Below the pieces are notes generated by a model, which made no database searches, was not told where the DNA came from, and saw nothing but the letters and a program-made list of their open reading frames with translations. A DNA stretch of 43,854 bases from Zygnema cylindricum (Eukaryota; Streptophyta; Zygnematophyceae; Zygnematales; Zygnemataceae): assembly GCA_037447655.1 (NCBI GenBank), contig JBBHKE010003079.1, positions 106,858-150,711 of the forward strand, given 5' to 3'. Of this stretch, positions 28,820 through 39,500 are shown piece by piece. Positions within the stretch are counted from its first letter, which is position 1, and every line of letters begins with the position of its first letter. A program made the translations under genes and the position numbers.

Positions 28820-31490
28820 CCGTACAGGAGGGCGTGGACGCAACAATGGATGCGGTCCTTACCATGGTCATGCCTCCACAACCGAAGCTATTTTTCCTGC
28901 TGGTCAAGAATATTTCGCGCCAACCAATCCCTTTGTCCATACTCCAGGCTACGGCAACAATAATATTGGCGACGGTCCACAAGTTCCCCCAGCTGTCCAA
29001 CCGTACCATCATTACTCATACGGTCAATCAATGCATCCTCCAAATCCAGCTGTCCCTATACCTTCGCCAGCTGTCCATTATCCTCCAACTCCACCGGATT
29101 ATGGATTTGCTCTTACAACATCGGCGGTCTCCACTTCATCTTCCGATATTTCAACTACGTCGTCCGATTCCTGGATCGTTGACTCCGGCGCTTCACATCA
29201 CCTCTCTTCACGCTCCGATTGGTTCACATCCATATCGCCACTTCGTCCTCCTATGACGATCTTGCTCGGCAACAATGCTGCCTTAACGGCCACTCACTTC
29301 GGACAAATTTCCACTGTCGGTTTCACCACCGCCACGTCAGCAATATCTCTCTCTCATGTACTATTCGTCCCCGGTCTCAAAAAGAATTTATTCTCTGTTG
29401 GCGCTGCACTTCATCAAGGCGCCACAGCTGTCTTTTCTACGACAACTGTTACCTTCCTTTCCCCACAAAAATCTCAGGTTGGACTCGGCATAAAATCCGG
29501 ATCCATCTACATCTTATCTAACTTTCAAACCGTTGGATTTGCCAATATGGCTACATCGTCATCTCCCCACGCATTTGGGAAATGGCATCTTCGATACGGA
29601 CATTTGTCCTCATCTAGCCTCCAATTATTGAGCAAAGGCCTTGTCACTGGCCTTGACTCATTTCCAAACAAACATCTTGATTTTTGCTCAGGATGCGTCG
29701 AAGGAAAATTAACTCGTCCTTCATTTCCATCTAGTACATCCAAATCTAACGGCTCCCTCTCATTAATTCACTCTGACCTTTGTGGACCGATGCCGATGTC
29801 AGTACCCAGTCACACTGGCGCACTCTACTTTGTTGCGTTCATAGACGATGCAACTCAATTTTGCCACATGTTTCTCCTCCGTCGAAAATCTGAAACATTT
29901 CAAATATTTCAACAGTACAAGTCATTGGTTGAAAACTCCCTTGACTGCCGCATCAAATGTCTCCGAACTGATAACGGTGGGGAATACTTCTCCACGGAAT
30001 TTTCTAATTTTCTCACCACTAACGGAATCATTCATCAATCAACGGTTCCTAACACCCCCCAGCAAAATGGAGTTTCGGAGAGGTATAACCGTACCGTTAT
30101 CAACATGGCACGTTCCATGTTGCACTTCGCCAAACTGCCCACAATCTTTTGGGCAGAATCTGTCACGACTGCGAATTATCTACGCAACCTCTGTCCCACC
30201 TCCGCCCTTCCAGGTGTGACGCCTTATGAAGCCTGGACAGGCAACAAACCAGACGTCTCTCACCTCCGAATATTCGGCTGCACCGCTTGGGTTAAAAACC
30301 TTACGCCGGCCAGGAAATGGCAGAGTCGGGCGACATCCGGCGTTCTAGTCGGATACTCGACGGAATCCAAAGCCTATCGAATTTGGCTCTCAGAAGAACG
30401 TCGAGTCATCTTAAGTCGTGATGTCATCTTCAATGAAACTCCACTCCTCCTCAAACTCACCACTTCCTCTACCTCCTCTTCCCCTACTCTTCCACCCATT
30501 ATCTTCCAGACCAACACTTCACCCTCACCTCTCTCAGTCATCCCTTTTACTTCTTCCCCTATACCCTCATCATCCCTCCCCTTTCTATCTATATCTCCTT
30601 TACCCTTAATCAGATCCACATCCGACAATCTCTTATCGTCCACTCCCTTGCCAATCCACCGCACAAACTCTGACTCTTACTCTCTCTCCCCCATAAATCC
30701 CGTTGCTTCTCCGTATGTCATTCCGTCAACCTCTCCTGCGGCCCCTTCTACTGACGCTCCCCTTGCCATTCGCAGAAGTGAACGCATCTATGCAAACAGC
30801 TTCGCCAAATCCATGGCACTGCCAACATTGCGGACATTCCTGTCCCTCAATCATTTTCTGCCGCCAGCCGCCATGTCCAGTCCAAATGCTCCTTCTTGGA
30901 GATCTGCTACAGATGTAGAGTTTGCATCTTTACAAAAAAATGGCACTTGGGAACTCACCTCCCTTCCTCATGGCCGAAAGGTCATCGGTTCGAAGTGGGT
31001 CTTCCGCGTCAAAACGAAGGCAGATGGAACCCTGGATCGCTACAAAGCTCGTTTCGTTGTAAAGGGTTTTCTGCAAAAAGAGGGTGTAGATTTTAATGAA
31101 ACCTATCTGCCTGTCGCAAAATTCACCTCAATTCGTATACTTCTATCGCTTGCTGCCGCTCGTGACTGGCACATCCACCATATGGATGTTCAAACTGCCT
31201 TCCTTTATGGCAAATTGGACGAGGAAATCTTTATCCGCCAACCTGAGGGCTATATCTCGCCCGGTACAGAACACCTTGTCTGTCGGCTTCTCAAATCCCT
31301 CTATGGTCTGAAACAAGCCCCCCGCGTATGGAACAAACACCTGGAGGCAGTTCTTCTCAAAGAGGGATTCCTCAAGCTTGATGCGGATTTCGGTCTCTTC
31401 CTTCGAGGTAAATCTGACACTCTTGTCATCCTAGTCATTTATGTAGATGACCTTCTATTAGCTTGCCCCTCTCTCCCACTCATTCATTAG
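28752..31490 (+). CDS. Copia copy II pol: protease, integrase, reverse transcriptase (frame +1)
   Basis: Open for 912 codons in +1 relative to gag. Order of parts: a Pro/Ser-rich linker; aspartic protease WIVDSGASHH (about 29172); GAG-pre-integrase zinc module WHLRYGH...CSGC (29583-29700); integrase core with D in HSDLCGP (about 29775), D in LRTDNGGEY (about 29970) and E in NGVSERYNRT (about 30080); a Ser/Pro-rich variable linker (about 30450-30770); and reverse transcriptase from WELTSLP to the catalytic YVDD (about 31440). The frame then hits a stop at 31488-31490, just after YVDDLLLACPS, and coding resumes in the original gag frame. Catalytic residues look intact, but the frame is broken at both ends. 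Confidence 0.93.
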   Translation: MRTPTSLTTALLFDGNLNDRRFDRTGGRGRNNGCGPYHGHASTTEAIFPAGQEYFAPTNPFVHTPGYGNNNIGDGPQVPPAVQPYHHYSYGQSMHPPNPAVPIPSPAVHYPPTPPDYGFALTTSAVSTSSSDISTTSSDSWIVDSGASHHLSSRSDWFTSISPLRPPMTILLGNNAALTATHFGQISTVGFTTATSAISLSHVLFVPGLKKNLFSVGAALHQGATAVFSTTTVTFLSPQKSQVGLGIKSGSIYILSNFQTVGFANMATSSSPHAFGKWHLRYGHLSSSSLQLLSKGLVTGLDSFPNKHLDFCSGCVEGKLTRPSFPSSTSKSNGSLSLIHSDLCGPMPMSVPSHTGALYFVAFIDDATQFCHMFLLRRKSETFQIFQQYKSLVENSLDCRIKCLRTDNGGEYFSTEFSNFLTTNGIIHQSTVPNTPQQNGVSERYNRTVINMARSMLHFAKLPTIFWAESVTTANYLRNLCPTSALPGVTPYEAWTGNKPDVSHLRIFGCTAWVKNLTPARKWQSRATSGVLVGYSTESKAYRIWLSEERRVILSRDVIFNETPLLLKLTTSSTSSSPTLPPIIFQTNTSPSPLSVIPFTSSPIPSSSLPFLSISPLPLIRSTSDNLLSSTPLPIHRTNSDSYSLSPINPVASPYVIPSTSPAAPSTDAPLAIRRSERIYANSFAKSMALPTLRTFLSLNHFLPPAAMSSPNAPSWRSATDVEFASLQKNGTWELTSLPHGRKVIGSKWVFRVKTKADGTLDRYKARFVVKGFLQKEGVDFNETYLPVAKFTSIRILLSLAAARDWHIHHMDVQTAFLYGKLDEEIFIRQPEGYISPGTEHLVCRLLKSLYGLKQAPRVWNKHLEAVLLKEGFLKLDADFGLFLRGKSDTLVILVIYVDDLLLACPSLPLIH

Positions 31491-32404
31491 TAAAAACAAT
31501 GCTTGATCTTCATTTTTCAATGACTGATTCAAGAGAAGTAGAATATTGTCTTGGAATTTTTATTGGTCGAGACCGGCCTTCCAAATCTCTCTACTCATCT
31601 CAAGAAAAATACATAACTGAAATTCTCCACCGTTTTTCTATGTCAGATTGCAATCCTATCTCCACTCCTTTAGACCCCAATGTAAAACTCATTAAAAACT
31701 CTGGTGGGCCTGTCCACGGAGCTACTCATGATTTATATCGATCCATTGTGGGCAGCCTGATGTATGCTATGACAGGCACTCGCCCGGATATAGCTGTAGC
31801 TGTAGGACAGCTAAGTCAATTTGTCTCTAACCCCACAGATGAACATCTCCTTCCTACAAAAAAAAAGGTAGGAAATCTCCGGTACCTCCAAGGTACTAAA
31901 TCCCTCAAGCTCACCTTCTCTGGCTCCTCCTCCCCCGATCTGGTTGGCTTCTGCGATGCTGATTGGGGGGGTGACTTGGACTCTCGCCGCTCCACCACCG
32001 GTGTCTGCTTCGGCCTTAATGGCGCTCTCATCTCTTGGGCGTCCAAAAAGCAACCCACAGTTGCCTTTTCCTCCACCGAAGCGGAGTACATGGCCGCCAC
32101 TCATGCCACCAAAGAGGCTATGTGGCTTAACGGTCTTCTCGCCAACCTCCACTCTCCTCGCCCATCTGCCACTGTCATCTTTTGTGACTCCCAAGGCGCC
32201 CTTGCCCTCATGAGTAACCCGGTGCATCACCGTCGAACGAAGCATATTGACATCCAGTATCACTTTACCAGTGATGCTATCGCCGCTGTTCAGGTTACCT
32301 TCACTTACTGTTCCACCGCCCGGCAGCTGGCTGATTTTCTCACCAAGGCTCTTTCTCGGCCTCAGTTTGAACAGCATCGACTTTCTTTTGGTCTTCGCTT
32401 CTAA
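31463..32404 (+). CDS. Copia copy II: end of reverse transcriptase and RNase H
   Basis: Continues pol in a different frame, the same frame as gag. It holds the connection block REVEYCLGIFIGRD, the RT thumb/tether (YITEILHRFSM), and RNase H with FCDADWGGDLDSRRSTTG, SSTEAEYMAATHA (acidic catalytic positions) and KHIDIQYHF near the end. A 9-base insertion around 31857-31870 (an A-run) adds three residues relative to copy I before LRYL. It ends 13 bases before the polypurine tract. A one-base lesion near 31470-31485 explains the frame break. Confidence 0.9.
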   Translation: MPLSPTHSLVKTMLDLHFSMTDSREVEYCLGIFIGRDRPSKSLYSSQEKYITEILHRFSMSDCNPISTPLDPNVKLIKNSGGPVHGATHDLYRSIVGSLMYAMTGTRPDIAVAVGQLSQFVSNPTDEHLLPTKKKVGNLRYLQGTKSLKLTFSGSSSPDLVGFCDADWGGDLDSRRSTTGVCFGLNGALISWASKKQPTVAFSSTEAEYMAATHATKEAMWLNGLLANLHSPRPSATVIFCDSQGALALMSNPVHHRRTKHIDIQYHFTSDAIAAVQVTFTYCSTARQLADFLTKALSRPQFEQHRLSFGLRF

Positions 32405-32417
32405 CAAAGCGGGGGGG

Positions 32418-32909
32418 TGTTGGATTTAGTCCTTTCTTAGAAGCTCACCCTGTGTTTTAGTCTTAGTCCTCTCTTAGAAGCTTGTCTTGCTTTTCTAGTT
32501 TTCCTGTTTTTATTTAATAACGAAAACTATCATTCCAGTTTTCGTTATTTAGTTAGCTTTCTTATTCTAGTTTACGTTATTAGTCAGCCTGTCCTTTTCT
32601 GTTCTTTTCGCTTACCTTAAAGCGTTCAGCTTAGCATCCAGTGACAGATCCGATCCTAAGCTGTCCACCGCCTAATTAGAGATCTTCTTGCCCTTTCGTC
32701 ATTTTGTGTCAGATGACCTTTCAGGTCACCTACGGTTTCTAGACCTTGAGAAGTCACCTCGTGACATTCTCTGCTCTACCTAACGATCTCAATCTATTGT
32801 ACTTTTTAACCTTTTTTAATCAAAAGCTATTTTGTCTTTTGCTCCCTCTTTTGTCCTTTTCATTTTTCTTTTCCTTCCTACTTTATCTGCTACCATGTCA
32901 TCTGCTGCA
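32418..32909 (+). repeat. Copia LTR 3 (492 bp)
   Basis: Starts TGTTGGATTTAGTCC and ends TCTGCTGCA, with AATAGG also shared before the purine tract begins. It is clearly more diverged from LTRs 1 and 2 than they are from each other. It still carries the gag ATG (32895). Confidence 0.88.
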
Positions 32910-33458
32910 ATAGGGGGGAGGGAGGGAGGGAGGGAGGGAGGGAAAGGGGAAGGGGGGGGGGAGGGGGGGAAAGGGGAAGGGGGGGGGAGGGGGGGGGGAG
33001 GGGGGGAGGGGGGAGGGAGGGAGGGAGGGAGGGGGGGAGGGAGGGGGGGAGGGAGGGGGGGAGGGAGGGAGGGAGGGAGGGAGGGGGGGGAGGGAGGGGG
33101 GGAGGGAGGGGGGGAGGGGGGGAGGGAGGGAGGGAGGGAGGGAGGGAGGGAGGGAGGGAGGGAGGGAGGGGGGAGGGAGGGGGGAGGGAGGGAGGGAGGG
33201 AGGGGGGAGGGAGGGAGGGAGGGAGGGGGGAGTGAGGGGGGAGGGAGGGAGGGAGGGGGGAGGGAGGGAGGGAGGGAGGGAGGGGGGGGGGGGGAGGGGG
33301 GGAGGGGGGAGGGAGGGAGGGAGGGAGGGAGGGAGGGGGGGGAGGGAGGGAGGGAGGGAGGGGGGAGGGAGGGAGGGAGGGAGGGAGGGGGGGAGGGAGG
33401 GAGGGAGGGGGAGGGAGGGAGGGAGGGAGGGAGGGAGGGAGAGAGGGAGAGAGGGAGA

Positions 33459-33520
<62 letters not shown>
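32910..33520 (+). repeat. 600-bp (GGGA)n/(GA)n purine satellite right of the copia array
   Basis: Almost entirely GGGA and GGGGGGA units from 32915 to about 33440, then (GGGAGA) and (GA)n to about 33518, with no pyrimidine for long stretches. It lies in what should be the next intron of the minus-strand CABIN1-like gene, directly after that gene's donor at 33527. Such DNA can form G-quadruplexes and triplexes. Long frames through it (Gly/Arg/Glu or Ser/Leu/Pro) are artefacts. Confidence 0.95.
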
Positions 33521-33522
<2 letters not shown>

Positions 33523-33527
33523 CATAC

Positions 33528-36500
33528 CTGTTTTTCCCTTTAAGATAGTCAATCTCCCAAAGGTTTATACCGAAAATAGTCTTTGCCTGTCTGAAGCAGA
33601 ACGCAAGCTCTTCTTTGGCGATCTCCAAGTCTCCAGGTCGTCCTCTCGCAGCAAAAGCTCGAGCCAAACAAAACCGAGCTCGATGGAAATGTTTCAGTTC
33701 TCCTTCGACACAAACTTTCATGGCTGCTTTGCAGTCTTTAAAAAGAAGGTCCCAAGCCTCCTGCAACTTTCCTTCATCTATCCTAGAATCAGCTGCAAAC
33801 GTTTTTTTGTTTACTTCCACGTGTTTTTTTTCATTTTGTTTGTCTTCTTCAACTGGAGGTTGTAATGATGACGAATCTCTCCCATCTTCTCGCGTGTAAC
33901 TGGTTTTTACTGACCCTCCTCCTTCCCCTTTCTCTTCCTTTTCAACCTCATCCTTTCCAACGTCACATCTAGGTTTTGCTCCTTCAATGGTTCCTGCCTT
34001 GTCTTGCTCTGCCATTTTTGTACCTTTATTAACCACCATTGCCTCCATTTCAGCCTTATCTCCTTGAACATTTTTGCCCAATTGAGAGGAATCAGGTTGT
34101 GCCTCAACAATTTCCGGTGTCCTTCCTCTGCATTTTACTGTGTCGATCTCTTTCTCTTCAGATATTGAGGCACTTGACGTGCCGCAACTGTCACTTTTTT
34201 CAAACTTCCTATCGTCCTGATTTTCATTTTTGCTCAAATCAGGAACAGTATTTGATACTTCCTGTCCTGTACTCCCATGGAAGGAGAAAATGCGTTCCAG
34301 TTTAGACGAAATTTCAGTTAGGAAGCAGTGTTTTGCCAAAACCTGAAGTATTTTCTGCATTCGATAACATAGACAACAACAAATATTATAACTATGTATC
34401 TCCGGCAACCAATATGACCACAGGATACAACCCAAAGTCACTTTAAATACACTCCACAATGAAATTGTGCCCTGTAACGGAGAAAAACAGGTAAATAAGT
34501 CGTTCGAGCTAAAACACCAGCCAATCCTGGGTGGTTTCCACCTTTGGTATAAAACTACCTCCAAACAGATAAGGTGTTCTTATTCCTCCTATTCACGTTT
34601 TCAGACCAATAAAAAAACGGAAGTAAATTCACTGTAAACATGTAACCATTTGGATAGAATGTGGATGCAGATGACAGATTCAAAAGTCGCAACCTATATC
34701 ATACAGCATAAACAAATGACCACACATGTCCCAAAATTATTATTTTACTTCTTTCATATTTTAACACCCTAGTTTCACGTTGACCTGAGAAAACCTGATC
34801 CTCAACGTCTACTTAAAAACACTTCGCATTCTCTCGCTTCCCCTTTCTCTTTCCCATCTCCCTTCTACATCTGTTTTCCTTTCGCTCCCATATAGTTAAT
34901 CTCCCCCTTTCCCTTCTATTTCCCATCTCCCTTCTACATCTGTTTTTCTTTCGCTCCCATACACTTAATCTCTGCAAGTGAGTAAGTAGTTGAATCTCAG
35001 TTATGATTTTTTATTCACCTGCCCGGACTCCAAAGTGACGTTCTTATTGGAGGAAAGTAGCTTCAAACGGGATGCATGGAGACGGTAGAGACTGTCGACT
35101 CCTCGAGGATAAAGTTCCATTGCCATTTTATAATGTTGAAAACTCTCCTCAGGAGACTGTCCCAGTTTTTTAGAAAGCTTTCCGAGGTACAACTGATGGG
35201 TCCAATCCGGTCTATCCCATTCAATTACACACCAAAATAATGTAAATATTTGTGATCCACGATAAAAACATCAAGCACAAACAGGCGGACAACATTAACG
35301 AAACATTAACGGCAATACGGTTTTTTATAGAATACCCATTTTCTCTCGTTACCTTAGAGTAAAAGCAGCATTGAAGTGATAAAATGCTTGAGAACATTCT
35401 TTTTTCCATTCCGTATCACATGAAGGTTGAAGGTTTCTTTGATTGTAGATAGGGGCCACATTTTGAAGGGGATCGTAATATACGAAAGCTAAAAGATCGT
35501 GTATTTTTCCCTGTAATAAGATACAAACCGAATAAAAAAACTTCTTGTCAGGTCCATATCCTTCATAAAAAAAACTATCAAACTATCAAAAACTATCTCT
35601 GATCTTGCCTAATCGCTTGACATAGATAACATACATTAATATTTACCTTTACAACACAACGCAAAATAAATTAAAATAAGATAGTATAACATAATATAAC
35701 ATACTCTAACAATGTATAACACAAAAGATAAAGAAAAAAAAAGTAGGAAATTTGACAACCCTTTCCCTAGATGGACTCTGGTGAACATCCTTTTGTGCGG
35801 AAGAACGTCAGAAAAACTTCAAAAAAAAAAGAATCGTTAAACAATGGGGAACAACACATGTTGACAGCTGGAAAAATCGTTCAAGAGGACTGAAAGAATG
35901 AAAAACTCTCATGACTGAGGCACTTCAAGCTTTTCAAAAATTCTGGAGATGCATTAGAGGTGATTGCAATGGGGACAAAGGCACAACTTCCCGAGATTGA
36001 CCTTTCACAGACAAATCCTAACTTACGTCTCAAAATTTGTGTGTTAATAAACGATAAATATTAGACACAAAAACCTTTGCATACCTACTTTGTGACCATT
36101 TTTGTCCATTCTAGACTTTTGTGCAAAATGATTAGGAGCATATTATTTATCGGGATCAATAAAAATAAAAGATGTTGTCTACGCCCTCCAAAAAATGACA
36201 TAAAAAAACACTCTCACGAAGCGAATACATCCTCGAAAATTGCATTATCAAGTTAAGAAAACCGGAACAGTACAATAACAAGACAAAACGTCCAAATAAG
36301 AGGGAGCCAATCCCTAACATGATAAAGCATCAGTTAGCGTACCTTCTCCACAGAAGTCGGAGCCAATCCCAAGCTTCTGAGATAGGCTCGTCTGGACCTT
36401 CGCCGACTGTCGGAAAGTCTTTTCCCAAAGACCGACGTGAATCCCCACAACTCGTTGTTTGGAGAGCGTCATTCAGAAGGAGGGAGATTTCAGGACGGTT

Positions 36501-39500
36501 TGCACAGGATGTCAGACGTCAGAGAAGCAGTAAAGAGTTTAGAAACTATACCTCATCAATACATCCGCAAGAGCCAGGTGTCGTATCGATCCGGTTGACA
36601 ACACAAAACCCATTTATACATTTTGGCATTTTCTTCAATTTGTGTCGCTCCCACCTGTGTTAGAATAAACCCAGGAGGCTCTTGTGATACAGACAAGTTC
36701 TTCGCCCGAGTGAGAAGGTCGTATATATTTTCATAAACTTCCTTAAACCTGTTGTTTGTTTCACAACTACCTCCTTCGACTACTCCTGCCTTGGAAGGAA
36801 ATTTGCTAACATTCCCATTAAGCCCAGTGTCTACATCTGTCACATTCTCTTCAATCACCATTCCTTCAACATTATCTTTTTCTAAATTCTCCGACCGTCT
36901 CTCTCCCTGTTGTTCTACAATTTCTCCATCTGTCCCAACCAGTTCGGCTTTTTCTGGTAAATCTGGCTTTTCCTGTGCCTTCTTTTCTCCAAAAACAGAG
37001 TGAAGCTCTGGCTTTTCGTTTTCCTTGCCTGATTTTTCATTAGAATGAACTGTTTTTTGCCCGGCAATTAAGTCCATTAGCCCATTTTCACCATTTCGTT
37101 TCTGCAAGGTATTGACGCCATCATACATTGGAATCTTTTCTTCGTCAATATCCATATTATCAAGAAAGGTATCTATGCGTTTCAACTGTTCTTCAAAGGG
37201 AGGATTGGGAAAGGAGGCTTGAATAGAATCGAGGACTGGCAAAAGCTGGACGAGTTGCTCTTCCTGGAGAAACAATAGCGTTCTAAGATTTGTATCAGAA
37301 AATTTGTTTTGAAAGAAATAGCATTTGAAGATTCATGATTTGGTGAAGAAACGTAGTCACAGCAATAAACACCTGTAATGACGCAATCTGTGTAATATCA
37401 CCCATGCAAAAATGACACAAAAAATGACTGAAAGTTCTCCTTGAGACTTCTCTACGTCTGACATTCAAAGTCCAAAAAGATAGACCTTATCGGCTCAAAT
37501 TGTCCTAAACTCAAGTCAGAGGGAAGAGTGAGTGGCAGATGGAGAGGGAGAGACACGGTAGAATTAAAGCTGCATAAGAAACAAAACAAAACAAAAAATT
37601 AACCATCACATATGCAAGTTTTGGAAGATTTCTAATCATGCTGATGATGAAACTTACCGAGCAAACCCGTGCGTATGGTAACAGGAAATGGAACAGCTGA
37701 GCTGCTTCTTCCTGTGTTTTGTAAACTCCGTTACTTGTATTCAAATGCACCTCTAACTCATCTAAATTGTTCACCTCTCCACCTCCCGAAAGGTTAAGTT
37801 TGTAAAGACAAAAGAAACTTTGGCGTAAACTTTTCCAAATTGCTGCTTGGAGATCAATAATGCTATCACCGGCATTCATTCTTGTTGCCCCCTTCTCCTC
37901 TCCAATTTCCTTCGTATGTCCATCAACATGTCTTGTAGTGTTCGAATCTCTATTTTCTCTGATGTTCGACTCTTCACCATCAGTTTTCTTTTGTACAGAA
38001 CTGCCCAAATCTCGCTTTCCTTCGTCGCCCTCGGCTGTACAACTTGGCCTCTTATCATTATTCAAATTCAACTTTAACACCTGTTGTTCATTTCCACCTG
38101 GACCTTCACCCGACTGCTCGGAAACTGAAGTAATTTGTCCATTATACTTAATAAATGCTTCTTTTTCGGCTTCAATTTGGGTTCCATTTTGTACAGAATA
38201 ATCTGCTGGCAATGTTTCTGCATCGACGCATACTTTCTCTCCTAATGGCTCATCTTCTCCATCTCTTATTTGGCACCGTATTTCTGTCTTATTCAAATTC
38301 CAATACAATGAAGACAAATGGTTGATAGAGCTCTTCAAAAAAGCCCCATCTCCTTCTTGAGCCGAATGACCGAAACAGCAAAGCCCTTTTTGACCCAATA
38401 GAGAATGCATTGCTTCCAGAAGCGACACCTGGCATGCGAATGAACATGGCATTAGAGATAATTATTGTTCTGGAAAACTTGAACTTGGTACAAACCGGGA
38501 ATCTCAAGTCTAAAATAGGCATTGCCTTTTGACCACAGAGACAAGTAAGTTAAGTCAGAAAACACGTGAAAGCAAGACTTGGACAACCGCTTTGGAGTTA
38601 CCTGTCACAGAAATCTGTGAATTTCAGATACGTGAGAATGACTCTTAAAAGATGATAAGATGATTATATGGAAAAACTGTTGCTAATTCTGCAGAAGGAA
38701 TGGATTGCAATCATGGTGGATGTGTAACTGCCATATACCGTCATTGAAGTACTACATCATTTACTTTGAGTTTGGACAAAGTAAGGAACGTAGATGAAAA
38801 AAAGAAAAAAAAAAAGTTGCTCAGTTCTTGCTAAATCATGTAAAATGCCCAATATGCCCGTTTGTTGTCCATGGGCTTTAGAGTTCCCAATTACCGTGGT
38901 TCACATTGGCCTTAGTGTAGGCCTCAGAAAACAAGCACCTAAAATTACCCCCCTCTCCCTCTCATACAGAGTGAAAATGCGAACCTGCTCATGTAAAGAA
39001 ACGTTAGGGATCAATTGTTGAATTCGACAGAAAGCCACAGCGGAAAGTATAAGGGCCGTAGCTTTGTTGTCCGATTCTGCAGTACTGATACTTTCTTGCA
39101 TATTACCAGTAGCTCTTTCTAAACTGACAGAAAACATTTCAATGCAGATCATTAAAACTCTCTGCAGTTTTCTTGCGAGTTGTACAGGAAGTTGTAGCTT
39201 CTCATTTTTCTGGATCTGCAAAACAAGAGAAAACATGTCAATGATACATTTCCAATTGCCCAACCACAGACATACGACAGCGAGACGTACTGCCAAAATA
39301 TTTGTCTTCGAAACTGAAAAATGTCTCACATGTAACCTTGATCTATCCGTGTGCCCTGGCTAAACGTATTGAATAGTTGTCTGAGCGAGATTTATTTGTA
39401 CTGAGGTACTGCATGTCTTATTATTCCATTCGACACGTAACGTAATAAAACACATGTACACAACAAATTATAACTGTTTAAGACACAACAGAGTTTACAA

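Larger units (their letters stand above)
25904..32909 (+). mobile_element. Ty1/copia retrotransposon array: LTR - deleted copy - LTR - full copy - LTR
   Basis: Three LTRs in the same orientation (25904-26390, 27616-28099, 32418-32909) separate an internally deleted copy (about 26391-27615) and a nearly complete copy (28100-32417). Polypurine tracts AAAGCGGGGGGG precede the second and third LTRs. Gene order protease, integrase, reverse transcriptase, RNase H identifies the Ty1/copia superfamily. I do not see a convincing 5-bp target duplication: the left flank is GGGAGA and the right flank ATAGGGGGG, though satellite slippage could hide it. The shared middle LTR suggests unequal recombination between two insertions. 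Confidence 0.92.

Noticed and set aside
32816-33550. Very long Gly/Arg/Glu and Ser/Leu/Pro frames over the purine tract, including a read-through extension of the CABIN1-like frame
   Set aside because: Pure translation of GGGA/GA satellite. The real exon ends at the GTATGT donor at 33527 immediately before it.
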